The notes: generated by a model from the letters alone, not told the origin. A stretch of 64,000 nt of DNA from Pseudomonas sp. A-RE-19 (GCF_019956555.1 NZ_JAHBDQ010000016.1:1-64000), one strand, 5' to 3'. Positions 53,433 through 63,700 are shown, counted from the first letter of the stretch. Translations and numbers: made by a program.

Positions 53433-54208
53433 AAACAGCAGTTGTTACGGGTGCCAGCAGTGGCATTGGCGAGGCATGCAGCCGTACCTTGGCCAGTCGT
53501 GGCTGGCGGGTATTTCTCGTGGCGCGCAGGGGGGATCGGCTTGAGCGGATTGCCGGCGAAACCGGCGGCCACGCCATTGTGCTGGATGTGACGCAAGCGC
53601 GAGAGGAGGACTTGGTGCAGATTTGCGAGTGCGATCTGCTAGTGAACTGTGCGGGCGGTGCGATCGGCCTGGATGCGGTAGACAGGGCCAGTGCCGAGGA
53701 TTGGACTAACATGTTCAACAGCAACGTACTTGGGACTTTGCGGATGACCCAGCTGATGTTGCCTCGGCTCATTGCATCCCAAGGGGTGATCGTCAATATT
53801 ACCTCTACGGCTGCGCTGGCCAGTTATGAGGGGGGAGGCGGCTATTGCGCGGCCAAGGGTGCTCAGCGCGCGCTGACCCAGTCCTTGCGACTGGAGATGA
53901 AGGGTGTACCGGTGCGCATCACCGAGGTGCTCCCCGGCATGGTGCATACGCCAGAGTTTTCCTTGAATCGTTTTCGCGGCGACGCCGAACGGGTCAGCGC
54001 CATCTACGAGGATGTCGACCGGCCTTTGAGCGCGGACGATGTCGCCCAGGTAGTGGCCTGGGTTGCCGATCAGCCCGCCCATGTCAATGTCGACGAAATC
54101 GTGGTTCGGCCAGTGGCACAGCGCGCTCAGCATGCGCTGTTCCGCGGCAGTCTCGGCTGGCTCGAACAGCGGGCCGAAAAATCCTCATTGAACGAAGGAG
54201 CACGCTAA
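53414..54208 (+). CDS. Short-chain dehydrogenase/reductase (SDR)
   Basis: 264 residues of the classical SDR type: VVTGASSGIGEACSRTLA (TGxxxGIG), LLVNCAGGAIG (NAG), NITSTAA (catalytic Ser) and YCAAKGAQRAL (YxxxK). It resembles serine/3-hydroxy-acid dehydrogenases of the YdfG group, so it may oxidise a beta-hydroxy amino acid or reduce a ketone in the pathway. It overlaps ligase 2 by 19 bases; a start at TTG 53429 (LKTAVVTG) is possible. The C-terminal tail (about 245-264) is longer than in YdfG. Confidence 0.88.
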   Translation: MGRSILKTAVVTGASSGIGEACSRTLASRGWRVFLVARRGDRLERIAGETGGHAIVLDVTQAREEDLVQICECDLLVNCAGGAIGLDAVDRASAEDWTNMFNSNVLGTLRMTQLMLPRLIASQGVIVNITSTAALASYEGGGGYCAAKGAQRALTQSLRLEMKGVPVRITEVLPGMVHTPEFSLNRFRGDAERVSAIYEDVDRPLSADDVAQVVAWVADQPAHVNVDEIVVRPVAQRAQHALFRGSLGWLEQRAEKSSLNEGAR

Positions 54209-54843
54209 TGATGGCGCTGGAAAACCTGGCCGGTGTGGCCATCATCTCCTTGGGCATGGTGCTGACGCCGGGTCCCAACATGATTTACCTGACCTCGCGG
54301 GCGATTTCCCAGGGGCGGTTGGCCGGGATGATTTCGCTGGCGGGTGTGGCACTCGGCTTCGTGTGCTACCTGCTGGCTGCGGGACTGGGGCTGGCGGCCT
54401 TGTTCAAGGCGGTGCCGGTTGCCTACGATGTCGTCAGGATCGCCGGTGCATTCTATCTGGGCTATCTGGCCTGGAACATGTTAAAGCCCAAGGGGGCCTC
54501 GCCCTTCGAGGCGCGCGAACTGGCACCTCACTCGCCGAGACGGCTGTTCACCATGGGGCTGGTGACGAACCTGCTGAATCCGAAGATTGCGTTGATGTAT
54601 TCCGCGCTCATTCCCCAGTTCATCGACCCTTCCGCAGGGTCTACCTTCCAGCAATTCGTCCAGATGGGGCTGGTACAGATCGGCATCGCCGTCACAGTGA
54701 ACGGCATGATCGTCCTCGCCGCCTCCAGGGTCAGTGGATTCCTGGCCAAGCGACCCACGGCCATGCGCACTCAACGCTGGGTGTCCGGGACTGTCCTGGG
54801 CGTTTTCGCGGTCGATATCCTGCTGCGCAAACCGCTCACCTGA
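54208..54843 (+). CDS. LysE/RhtB-family exporter
   Basis: A 211-residue amino-acid exporter with about six membrane segments. The family signature is VLTPGPNMIYLTSRAISQGRLAGMISLAGVALG (about 19-51), followed by FYLGYLAWNML and TNLLNPKIALMYSALIPQF. It shares a base with the SDR stop (TAATG) and has AAGGAG upstream. As last gene of the operon it very likely exports the product, and may give self-protection. AmbA (AMB) and gvg LysE proteins have the same role in related antimetabolite clusters. Confidence 0.92.
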   Translation: MMALENLAGVAIISLGMVLTPGPNMIYLTSRAISQGRLAGMISLAGVALGFVCYLLAAGLGLAALFKAVPVAYDVVRIAGAFYLGYLAWNMLKPKGASPFEARELAPHSPRRLFTMGLVTNLLNPKIALMYSALIPQFIDPSAGSTFQQFVQMGLVQIGIAVTVNGMIVLAASRVSGFLAKRPTAMRTQRWVSGTVLGVFAVDILLRKPLT

Positions 54844-54878
54844 TAAACGAACGAGTGTTACGCAAGCCCTGCAACGAC

Positions 54879-54910
54879 AAGGCCCGACCAATGGTCGGGC
54901 CTTGTCTTTT
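54879..54910 (+). terminator. Rho-independent terminator of the biosynthetic operon
   Basis: AAGGCCCGACC (54879-54889) pairs with GGTCGGGCCTT (54893-54903) around a 3-base loop, followed by GTCTTTTT. It is a strong 11-bp stem placed 35 bases after the LysE stop codon. Confidence 0.9.
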
Positions 54911-54995
54911 TGCAAGACGACTGAACCTTCGCATACTCATCCGGGGTCTCACGACAATAACGGTTTGATTCAGTCATAAACCCGTGGAGGGCGCC

Positions 54996-57593
54996 ATGGA
55001 CAAGCCGCTCGAAAAGTACAACAGCATGAGGGACTTCGAAAAAAGTCCCGAGCCCGCCAGTGTTTCCAAATCCGCTAAAGGCAGACGACAAGGCAAAGCA
55101 CATGCGTTGCAGTACTGCATTCAGAAACATGACGCCTCGCACCTGCACTATGACTTTCGCCTGGAACTCGATGGTGCGCTGAAAAGCTGGGCCGTCCCCA
55201 AAGGGCCGTCGCTGGACCCCAAAGTCAAACGCCTGGCCATCCACGTCGAAGACCATCCACTGGATTACGCCACGTTCGAGGGCACCATTCCTGAAGGGCA
55301 CTACGGTGCCGGCGACGTAATCGTCTGGGACCGTGGGGTGTGGATTCCCCAGGACGATCCGGCCAAGGCGTACGCCAAGGGCCGGCTGAAATTCGAGCTG
55401 AAAGGCGAAAAGCTCGGCGGCCTGTGGAACCTCGTGCGCACGCACATGCCGGGTAAACAGGAACAGTGGTTTCTGATCAAACATCAGGACAGCGCCGCCA
55501 GACCCGACAGCGAATACGACGTGGTCGCCGCCGAACCTGACAGCGTGCTCAGCGACCGCACCATCGTGGAAAAAAAGCACGGCGCTGAAAAGCCCAAACC
55601 GATCAGAAAAGCCCCGGCCAAGACGCACAGGGAAAAGTCGCCACAACTGACGGGCGCACGTAAAGCGAAGCTGCCGGAGCTGCTCAAGCCTGAACTGGCG
55701 ACGCTGGTCGAATCCGCGCCGAGCGGCGAATGGAGCTATGAGATCAAGTTCGATGGCTACCGGGTCATGACGCGCATTGACCACGACGAGGTCAAACTTT
55801 TCACCCGCAACGGCCACGACTGGACCCATAAATTGCCCGGTCAAGCCGAGGCACTGGCAGCGCTGGGCCTGGAATCGGCCTGGCTCGATGGCGAAATGGT
55901 GGTGGCCAACGAGCAGGGCGTTCCGGATTTTCAGGCGCTGCAAAACGCGTTCGATGCCGGCCGCAGTGGCAGCATCGTTTACTACCTGTTCGATTTGCCT
56001 TACCTCAACGGCGTGGACCTGCGCGAAGTGCCTGTCGAGGAGCGCAGGGCTGCGTTGGCGACCGTGCTCAAACCCAATAAAAATCCACTGTTGCGATTCT
56101 CCGACGCGTTCGACGAGTCCCCGGATGCCCTGCTCAACAGCGCCTGCGAAATGCAGATGGAAGGGTTGATCGGCAAGCGTCTGGGTTCGCTTTACGTGTC
56201 TCGACGTACCCGTGACTGGATCAAACTCAAGTGTAAGCATCGACAGGAATTCGTCGTGGTAGGCCTCACCGATCCCAAGGGCGCGCGCAGTGCCTTTGGC
56301 GCATTGCTGCTGGGTTTGCATGACCGTGACAGCGGCGAGTTACGTTATGCCGGCAAGGTCGGCACCGGGTTCAACGAGGCGACCCTCAAGCGCATTTACG
56401 AACGACTCAAGCCCTTGCAGACGAAAAAACCGTCGGTGGTCAATCCGCCTGGCGGTTTTGAAGCCAAAGGCGTGCATTGGCTCAAACCCACGCTGCTGGC
56501 GGAAGTGGCCTTTGCCGAAATGACCAAGGAAGGCTCCGTGCGCCATGCTGTGTTCCATGGGCTGCGTGACGACAAGCCTGCCGAAGCAATCACCGAGGAG
56601 CTGCCGAAAACCGTGAACACTTCAGCCTCGAAAACCTCAAAAACTGCCGACTCTAAAAGCGCCGCGCCAAAATCCGCGACGACGGTGGCTCCGTCGCAGA
56701 TCGGCCTGGCCAGCGGCAAGGTGCGCATCACGCACCCGGACCGGGTGATCGATGCCAGCAGCGGCACCACCAAAATGCAACTGGCGCAGTACTACGCCAG
56801 CGTTGCCGAGTGGATCCTGCCGCAACTCAAGGACCGACCGGTGGCGCTGGTACGCGCGCCGGACGGCATCGCCGGTGAATTGTTCTTTCAAAAGAACGCC
56901 GAACGCCTGGCCATTCCGGGAATGACTACCCTGGACAAGGAACTCACGGGCCAACCGGTGATGATCATCAACAATGCCAAAGCCCTGATCGGTGCCGTGC
57001 AGATGAGCACGATAGAGCTGCACACCTGGAACGCCACCGCAGTCGATCTGGACAAACCCGACCGCTTCGTCCTCGACCTCGACCCGGACCCGGCGCTGCC
57101 CTGGAAGAGCATGATCGAAGCAACCCAGCTGACCCTCACGGTACTGGATGAACTGGGGCTCAAGACGTTTCTCAAAACCAGTGGCGGCAAGGGGATTCAC
57201 CTGATCGTACCGCTGACCCGCAAACACGGCTGGGACGAGGTCAAGGACTTCAGCCACGCGATCGTCAGCCACATGGCCAAATTACTGCCAGATCGTTTTT
57301 CCGCGGTGTCCGGGCCGAAAAACCGTGTCGGGCGAATCTTCATCGATTACCTGCGTAACGGTCTGGGCGCCACGACTATTTGCGCCTACGCCGTGCGCAG
57401 CCGCGAAGGGCTGCCGGTGTCGATGCCGATCTTTCGGGAAGAGGTGGCCGAGCTCAAGGGCGCCAATCAATGGAATGTGCACAACGTGCATGAACGCCTG
57501 GCCGAGATCGGTGACGAGCCCTGGGCTGACCTGAAGAAAACCCGGCAGACGATTACCGCCGAAATGCGGCGACGGGTCGGGATGAAAAAGTAG
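54996..57593 (+). CDS. ligD: ATP-dependent DNA ligase D (NHEJ)
   Basis: 865 residues with three domains in Pseudomonas order. The 3'-phosphoesterase (about 20-190) has the QYCIQKHDASHLHYDFRLEL block. The ATP-dependent ligase (about 225-530) has adenylation Lys251 in EIKFDGYR and the motifs LDGEMVV and EGLIGKRLGS. The C-terminal primase/polymerase (about 570-865) has FVLDLDPDPALPW, TSGGKGIHLIVPL and GRIFIDYLRNG. LigD with Ku repairs double-strand breaks by end joining. Linkers are rich in Ala, Lys and Ser. ATG 54996 follows GGAGG. No ku gene is in the window. Confidence 0.95.
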   Translation: MDKPLEKYNSMRDFEKSPEPASVSKSAKGRRQGKAHALQYCIQKHDASHLHYDFRLELDGALKSWAVPKGPSLDPKVKRLAIHVEDHPLDYATFEGTIPEGHYGAGDVIVWDRGVWIPQDDPAKAYAKGRLKFELKGEKLGGLWNLVRTHMPGKQEQWFLIKHQDSAARPDSEYDVVAAEPDSVLSDRTIVEKKHGAEKPKPIRKAPAKTHREKSPQLTGARKAKLPELLKPELATLVESAPSGEWSYEIKFDGYRVMTRIDHDEVKLFTRNGHDWTHKLPGQAEALAALGLESAWLDGEMVVANEQGVPDFQALQNAFDAGRSGSIVYYLFDLPYLNGVDLREVPVEERRAALATVLKPNKNPLLRFSDAFDESPDALLNSACEMQMEGLIGKRLGSLYVSRRTRDWIKLKCKHRQEFVVVGLTDPKGARSAFGALLLGLHDRDSGELRYAGKVGTGFNEATLKRIYERLKPLQTKKPSVVNPPGGFEAKGVHWLKPTLLAEVAFAEMTKEGSVRHAVFHGLRDDKPAEAITEELPKTVNTSASKTSKTADSKSAAPKSATTVAPSQIGLASGKVRITHPDRVIDASSGTTKMQLAQYYASVAEWILPQLKDRPVALVRAPDGIAGELFFQKNAERLAIPGMTTLDKELTGQPVMIINNAKALIGAVQMSTIELHTWNATAVDLDKPDRFVLDLDPDPALPWKSMIEATQLTLTVLDELGLKTFLKTSGGKGIHLIVPLTRKHGWDEVKDFSHAIVSHMAKLLPDRFSAVSGPKNRVGRIFIDYLRNGLGATTICAYAVRSREGLPVSMPIFREEVAELKGANQWNVHNVHERLAEIGDEPWADLKKTRQTITAEMRRRVGMKK

Positions 57594-57605
57594 TGAATCA
57601 GTAGA

Positions 57606-57628
57606 AGGCGGCGAGGGCCTCGCCGCCT
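57606..57628. terminator. Hairpin between convergent ligD and DUF3303 genes
   Basis: AGGCGGCGAG (57606-57615) and CTCGCCGCCT (57619-57628) around a 3-base loop form a perfect GC-rich stem. There is no T-run on either side, so a terminator role is only likely from position. Confidence 0.4.
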
Positions 57629-57634
57629 GAACGG

Positions 57635-57916
57635 CTATTGCTTGCCGACGGCGGCAGCCAGCAGCGGCGCCACCTGTTCATCGGTCAATGCCGCGTGGAC
57701 TTCCATGCTCATGAGGTCGTTCCATTCCAGCACCCACTTCTGTATCGACACCGGATCACTGGCTTCTGCAATGCCAAAACCGCTCGAACCGCCGACGGCA
57801 TGCCAACGCCCCAGCATGCTGACGCCTGCGGGTGGCGCGCCACCGGTCTTGAGAAAACGTTCGATCGCGCTATTGCGATGTTGCGGACTGATGGTCCAAC
57901 TGACCATGAATAACAT
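57635..57916 (-). CDS. DUF3303 family protein
   Basis: 93 residues. MLFMVSWTISPQHRNSAIERFLKTGGAPPAGVSMLGRWHAVGG matches the DUF3303 pattern (dimeric alpha-beta barrel type), and the C-terminal half has FGIAEASDPVSIQKWVLEWNDLMSMEVHAALTDEQ. The role is unknown. The start at 57916 has AGGAGG 7 bases upstream. It is convergent with ligD. The 200 bases upstream hold no other gene. Confidence 0.82.
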   Translation of the reverse strand: MLFMVSWTISPQHRNSAIERFLKTGGAPPAGVSMLGRWHAVGGSSGFGIAEASDPVSIQKWVLEWNDLMSMEVHAALTDEQVAPLLAAAVGKQ

Positions 57917-58128
57917 CTGCCACCTCCTGCTACGGATGGGCACCTTTTATCTTCGCGCACCTGGCTGGCGCCGGGGCCGCGGTCACGCGTTGTTTCCAGC
58001 TCCATCCTGTCTGGCCTGAAACCCTTTCTCCCATGAGTAGGCATAGCAGCGGCCCGTGCCTGGCGTACGACCGCTGATCATCTTTCAGGGCATTTGAAAT
58101 GAACATATCGGGATAACAGAGCAAACCA

Positions 58129-58530
58129 TCAGGCATCACGCAACAAGTCGTTGGCATTGAGCAACTCGTAGGCAATCTCGGGGCGCTTTTCCAGCCCACG
58201 ACGAATCGCCGCCGGAATCGATTGACGGGTTTTGCGGCACAGGCCCGGCAGTTCGCCGAGGGTGATATTGATGCCGCGCATGGTGCGCACTTCGTTGAAG
58301 CCCGGAGCGATCTCCACGCGCAGACCCAATTGTTCGTACATCCGGCGTTGCAGACGCTCCAGGTCGCTCAGGCTCTGGAGGTTTTCCAGGCGTTCGATCA
58401 GGCGCTTTTCTTCCGACCGGGTCAGACTCAGGATGCGCAGGTCCGCGCCGGGAGTTTCCAGCAACGGCTCACGCTCGCAGATGCAGGCACCGGGCGGGCA
58501 GGGTTGGCGGATCGGAAGAGAGGTCGTCAT
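58129..58530 (-). CDS. Conserved hypothetical protein with N-terminal Cys motif
   Basis: 133 residues. Near the N-terminus is CPPGACICEREPLLE with three closely spaced cysteines (C-x4-C-x-C), which may bind a metal. The rest is helical and charged (LTRSEEKRLIERLENLQSLSDLERLQRRMYEQLG ... GLCRKTRQSIPAAIRRGLEKRPEIAYELL). No domain was recognised. ATG 58530 was chosen over a TTG three codons upstream; the ribosome site is weak. Function cannot be assigned. Confidence 0.65.
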   Translation of the reverse strand: MTTSLPIRQPCPPGACICEREPLLETPGADLRILSLTRSEEKRLIERLENLQSLSDLERLQRRMYEQLGLRVEIAPGFNEVRTMRGINITLGELPGLCRKTRQSIPAAIRRGLEKRPEIAYELLNANDLLRDA

Positions 58531-58619
58531 GGGGCTCAATCATAGAGCGCTATGATCGGGTTTGCCCATGGGGTTGTTGTGCCTTCGAGCGATGGCTTGC
58601 AAATTCAAGACGGAGTCAT

Positions 58620-59108
58620 CTAATCCGGTCGGGCCTCCAGAGCCGCTTCAATCGCAGCGATGTCGATCTTTCTCATCCCCATCATGGCGTCGAACGCGCG
58701 CTTGGCGGCCGCTCGATCAGGATCGGCTATCGCGGCCGTCAGAACCCGTGGCGTGATCTGCCACGACAGTCCCCACTTGTCCTTGCACCAGCCGCATGCG
58801 CTTTCCTGACCGCCGTTCCCGACAATCGCGTTCCACAAGCGGTCCGTTTCGGTCTGGTCGTCGGTCGCGACCTGGAACGAGAAAGCCTCGTTATGCTTGA
58901 TCGCCGGCCCTCCGTTCAGGCCGAGGCAAGGGATGCCCATCACCGTGAACTCGACCGTCAAGACATCGCCTTGCTTGCCCGCCGGATAGTCGCCTGGCGC
59001 GCGAAGAACAGCTCCCACCACGCTGTCGGGGAACGTCTCGGCGTAGAAGTTCGCAGCATCCAGCGCGGTGCCGTCGTACCAGAGACAAATCGTGTTCTTG
59101 CTGATCAT
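58620..59108 (-). CDS. PhnB-like VOC superfamily protein
   Basis: 162 residues of the 3-demethylubiquinone-9 3-methyltransferase-named VOC group (PhnB-like): TICLWYDGTALDAANFYAETFPDSVVGAV at the start, GQESACGWCKDKWGLSWQITPRVL in the middle, and a C-terminal AAKRAFDAMMGMRKIDIAAIEAAL. Despite the old name these are not methyltransferases, and their substrates are largely unknown. The ATG at 59108 has GGAGAACC upstream. Monocistronic. Confidence 0.85.
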   Translation of the reverse strand: MISKNTICLWYDGTALDAANFYAETFPDSVVGAVLRAPGDYPAGKQGDVLTVEFTVMGIPCLGLNGGPAIKHNEAFSFQVATDDQTETDRLWNAIVGNGGQESACGWCKDKWGLSWQITPRVLTAAIADPDRAAAKRAFDAMMGMRKIDIAAIEAALEARPD

Positions 59109-59200
59109 TTTGGTTCTCCAAAATCGGGACTTTTGAATTCTAGCAGCGCAGGCAACCGGACTATTTCGGCAGCTTGAGGTCGCGTCCCTGCGGCATTTTT

Positions 59201-59422
59201 CTAGTTACCATCCGCCACCTTACGTTCTATCTCCGCGATTTTCCGACTGCGCTCTTCAGCCTCCTGCTCCTGGGTGTGAGTTTGATTTATACCTTCGGCG
59301 TCACTCTCGCTGTCTTCAAGCTCTCTTTCGACCACATCGACGGGTTTGCCAGACGTATCGGTAGATGGGGCGTTTGAGGTCGTTTCTGATTCGTCGTCAT
59401 TAACACGGTCATCATTGTTCAT
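59201..59422 (-). CDS. Small acidic hypothetical protein
   Basis: 73 residues starting MNNDDRVNDDESETTSNAP, very rich in Asp, Glu, Ser and Thr, with a C-terminal helical, charged part (HTQEQEAEERSRKIAEIERK). It is predicted to be mostly disordered. ATG 59422 has GGAGGTGAG 4 bases upstream, a strong ribosome site, so expression is plausible. No family was recognised. Confidence 0.55.
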   Translation of the reverse strand: MNNDDRVNDDESETTSNAPSTDTSGKPVDVVERELEDSESDAEGINQTHTQEQEAEERSRKIAEIERKVADGN

Positions 59423-59778
59423 TTCGCTCACCTCCATTGGCCTACACATTGGATACGGTGGCATGGATGGAGTTCGGGTTTTTCAGCGTTTAAGACGCGG
59501 CTCATCGTTTTTCGCCTTGTCTCAATGGCATGTCGCAAACGCTCTCTGGAGTGTCGTCCCGGCCAACCGCGCTAAACGTCGCTGCGCTGGTAATAAGCCT
59601 TATTAGGGAATGATCTAGGCGGGTGGCACCTGTACCTCGGCGCGCATGGTCCAACTGTTTGCTAGGGCTTTTTGAGCTTCTGCAGGTAGCATTACGCTTA
59701 TCAGCGCACCAAATGACAGGTTGGTTAACGTACCGAGTGGGTCGAACATTGATCGAACGACGTCAATTCAGCGGAGGC
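59423..59778. other. Intergenic region upstream of the AraC-family gene
   Basis: About 355 bases without a supported gene. The frame of the AraC gene stays open through part of it (to 59623), but that stretch has no family character. Nothing resembling a paired repeat or terminator was seen. Confidence 0.45.
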
Positions 59779-60762
59779 ATGAAAGGAAAAAACCTCCGCT
59801 ATCTGAATGAAAACCCCAACGGGCCGACTCAAATGGTACGAGCAGGATTTCTGCTGCTCGAACATTTCTCGCTGCCCGCTTTCACGCAAGCACTGGATAC
59901 GATTGTCACCGCCAATCTTCTGCGCCCCGGGTTGTTCTCTTCGCGAACGTTCGGCTTGGATGAAGGGGAGGTCGTCAGCGATCTGGGCCTGGTCATTCGG
60001 CCAGACGCACGTATCGATTCTTCAGCCATTCACAACCTGGATCTGCTGGTCATTTGCGGCGGCTACAGGACAGAACTGAAGGCGACCGATGAGTTCATCA
60101 GCCTGTTGCGAATGGCGGCAGATCTGGGTGTCAGTCTGGCCGGGTTGTGGAATGGTGCCTGGTTTCTGGGAAGCGCAGGCTTGCTCGATGGATATCGTTG
60201 CGCCATTCACCCCGAACATCGTCCCGCGCTCGCGGAAATCTCCAAGGCGACGCATGTCACCAGTGAGCCCTATGTCATCGATCGAGACCGGCTCACCGCT
60301 TCCAGTCCTTCGGGGGCATTCCACATGGCGTTGGACTGGATCAAGGGCTTACACGATAAAGCCCTCGTCGAGGGTATTGAGGACATTCTTGCTTTCGAGG
60401 AGTCTCGCTACCGGCGCATAAAGCCGACTGAAAATATCTGTGTCAGCGCGCCGTTACGAGAGGTGGTCAAACTCATGGATGCCAACCTTGAAGAGCCTCT
60501 GGAGCTGGAACAGTTGGCGGTCTACGCGGGCCGCTCCCGGCGACAACTCGAACGTTTGTTCAAGGAGCAACTCGGGACAACGCCGCAGCGGTATTACATG
60601 GAGCTGCGTATCACCGAAGCGCGTCGACTCCTGCAACACACGGAGTTGTCCCAAGTTGATGTGCTGGTTGCCTGTGGCTTTGTGTCGCCCAGTCATTTCA
60701 GCAAGTGCTACAGCTCGTACTTTGGGTACAGGCCTTCCAAGGAAAAGCGACTCGTTAAATGA
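59779..60762 (+). CDS. AraC-family regulator with GATase1-like domain (GbdR/CdhR/ArgR group)
   Basis: 327 residues. The N-terminal DJ-1-like ligand domain (about 20-195) has VRAGFLLLEHFSLPAFTQALDTI, FSSRTFGLDEGEVVSDLGLVIRPD and SLAGLWNGAWFLGSAGLLDGYR. The usual cysteine of the nucleophile elbow is replaced by Asn/Gly, so it is a sensor, not an enzyme. A C-terminal AraC DNA-binding domain follows (about 230-327). Relatives sense betaine, carnitine or arginine. The start is ambiguous: ATG 59779 has its GGAGG only 1 base away. It overlaps the RND gene tail to tail by 8 bases. Confidence 0.83.
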   Translation: MKGKNLRYLNENPNGPTQMVRAGFLLLEHFSLPAFTQALDTIVTANLLRPGLFSSRTFGLDEGEVVSDLGLVIRPDARIDSSAIHNLDLLVICGGYRTELKATDEFISLLRMAADLGVSLAGLWNGAWFLGSAGLLDGYRCAIHPEHRPALAEISKATHVTSEPYVIDRDRLTASSPSGAFHMALDWIKGLHDKALVEGIEDILAFEESRYRRIKPTENICVSAPLREVVKLMDANLEEPLELEQLAVYAGRSRRQLERLFKEQLGTTPQRYYMELRITEARRLLQHTELSQVDVLVACGFVSPSHFSKCYSSYFGYRPSKEKRLVK

Positions 60763-63700
60763 TTTTTTGAGTCTGCTGAGATACCCCTGCGAGCGTGGCT
60801 TCCTCCATCACGTGTTGGGGGCCGGCGGCCGTCTGGCGACCCACCTTGAACCATGCGGCGTACAGCGCCGGGACGAAGAAGATCGTCAGTAGCGTCGCCA
60901 CGGTAAGGCCGCCCATGATCGCAATTGCCATCGGCCCCCAGAACACACTGCGCGTTAGCGGGATCATTGCCAGCACGGTGGCCAGCGCCGTCAGCATCAC
61001 CGGACGGGCCCGGTGAATGGCGGCATCGAGCACAGCATTCCATGGGTCGCGCCCTTCGGCGATTTCGGTCTGCACCTGGTCGATCAGGATCACCGAATTG
61101 CGCATGATCATGCCACCCAGCGCGATGATGCCCAGAATCGCGACGAAGCCCAGCGGCGACTGGAACACCAGCAGCGCCGGCACCACGCCGATCAGGCCCA
61201 GCGGCGCGGTCAGCACCACCATCCACATGCGGGAGAAGTTCTGCAGTTGCAGCATCAACAGCAGAAGGATCGTGACCATCATCAGCGGGGCCACCGCCAG
61301 CAGCGCCTTGTTGGCCTTGTCACTTTCCTCCACCGCACCGCCCACGTCGATGCGGTAGCCCGACGGTAGCTTCGCTTCGATGTCCTTGAGCAACGGCTGG
61401 ATTTCCTGCGTCACCGATACACCTTGCTCGCCATCCTTCACGTCGGCACGCACCGTGATCGCCATGTCGCGGTTGCGGCGCCACAGTACCGGCTCTTCCA
61501 GTTCAGAGCGCACCTGTGCGACTTGCGACAGCGGTACCACCGTGCCCTGGCGCGTGTAGAGGTTGATGTCTTTCAGTGTGTCGAGGCTCAAGCGCTCTTC
61601 AGGCACGGCACGGGCCACAATGTCGATCAGGTCCTCGTGCTCACGCAGCTGCGACAGGGTTGCGCCGTTCATCACGGTCTGGGTCGCCAGCGACACATCG
61701 GCCGGCGTGAGGCCCAGCGCGCTCGCCTTGTCCTGATTGAGCTCGACCTTCAGCGTGCGCACCGGGTCGTTCCAGTCGAGCTGCAGGTCGCGCACTTTCG
61801 GGTTGGCCCCGACCACCTTCTCCACGTCGCGGGCGATCCGGCGCACCACCTGGGTATCGGGGCCGACGACGCGGAACTGCACCGGGTAGCCGACAGGCGG
61901 CCCCAACTCGAGCCGGGTTACGCGCACCCACGCCTGCGGGAATTGTTGGTCGGCCGAGGCCACCAGCCGCGCACGTACCCGCTCGCGTGCATCCAGGTCC
62001 TTGGTCATCACAACGAGCTGGGAAAATCCCGGATTTGGCAGTTCGGGGTTGAGCGAGAGATAGAAGCGCGGTGCGCCGGCGCCGGTGTAGGCGGTATAGA
62101 AACGCACGTCCTCGTCCTTCGCCAGGATCTCCTCCATACGCTTGACCTGCTCGGTCGTCGCGGCGAACGAGGCGCCTTCCTTGACGCGCAGGTCAATGAC
62201 CAGTTCAGGACGCGCACTGTTGGGGAAGAATTGCTGCGGCACCAGCTTGATACAGGCCAGAGCAAGCACCAGAGCGCCAAGCGTCGCACCTATGACCACC
62301 CAGCGGCGCTCGATGGCGGCGTCGATCAGGCGGCGCAGGCTGCGGTAGAACTTCGTGTCGTACAGATCACCATGCTGGTGCTTGCCCAAGTCGTTGGGCA
62401 GCATCTTGACCGCCAGGTACGGCGTGAAGATGCCGGAGCAGATCCACGAGAACAGCACCGCGGCGCCGACGATCCAGAAGATACCGCCCGCGTACTCACC
62501 GGTGGTGGACTTCGAGAGGCCGATCGGCAGGAAACCCACGACGGTGATCAGCGCGCCGGTCAGGCGCGGCATGGCAGTAGACTGATAGGAGAAGGCGGCT
62601 GCCTTCACGCGGTCCATGCCGGTTTCCATTTTCGCCACCATCATCTCGATGGCGATGATGGCGTCATCCACCAGCAATCCCAACGCGATAATCAGCGAGC
62701 CGAGCGAGATACGCTCCAGGTTCCAGCCCATCGCCAGCATCACCAGCGCCACGCCGCCCAGCACCAGCGGCACCGTGGTCGCGACCACGAGGCCGGCACG
62801 CCAGCCCAGGCTGGCCAGGCTCACCGCGATCACGATGATCAGCGCCTCGGCCAACGCGTGCGCGAAGTCGTGGATGGCATCCTTCACCGTGGTGGGTTGG
62901 TCGGCCACGAGCTCCAGCTCCACGCCGTGCGCAAGTTCCGACTGGATCCTGGTGACTGCCGTGTCCATCGCCTTGCCAAGGTCCACGATGTTGCCGTCGC
63001 TGGTCATCGTGATGCCGAGCATCAGCACGGGCTGACCGTTGTGGCGGACCGTGTAGGTCGGCGGATCCTCGAAACCACGGGTGACGGTCGCGATGTCGCC
63101 GAGCTTGATCTGCCGCCCGCCTGCGGCGATGGGCACATTACGGATAGCCTCTTCGCCGGCGAATTGGCCGCTCACGCGCACCATGACGCGGTCGCCGTTG
63201 GTGTCGATCTGGCCTGCGGGCAACATGGCGTTCTGGCTTTTGAGGCTTTCGGCGATGGCCAGCGGTGTAATGCCCAGCGCTGCCAGGCGCTCGTGCGAGA
63301 ACTCGACGTAGACACGCTTGGCCTGCCTGCCGATGAGATCGATCTTCTTGACCATCGGCACCTTCAGCATCTGGCGCTTGATGTCCTCCGCCGCGTCCGA
63401 CAGGTCGGCGTGACCGATGCCGTCACCCTTGACGGCGTACATCAGGCCATACACGTCGCCGTACTCGTCGTTCAGGATCGGGCCGATCACGCCGTCAGGC
63501 ATCTCCAGGCTCAGGTCTTTGAGTTTCTTGCGTGCCTGGTACCAGGCCTCGCGCTGGTCGGCCTTGGAAGTGCCGCCGCGCACGGTGAGCGTCATGCCGG
63601 CGTAGCCTTGGCGTGCGTAGGTGACCACTTTCTCGAAGTTGTCGATTTGCTCGAATTTCTTCTCCATGCGGTTGAGGACCTGGTCCTGCAACTGCTGAGC

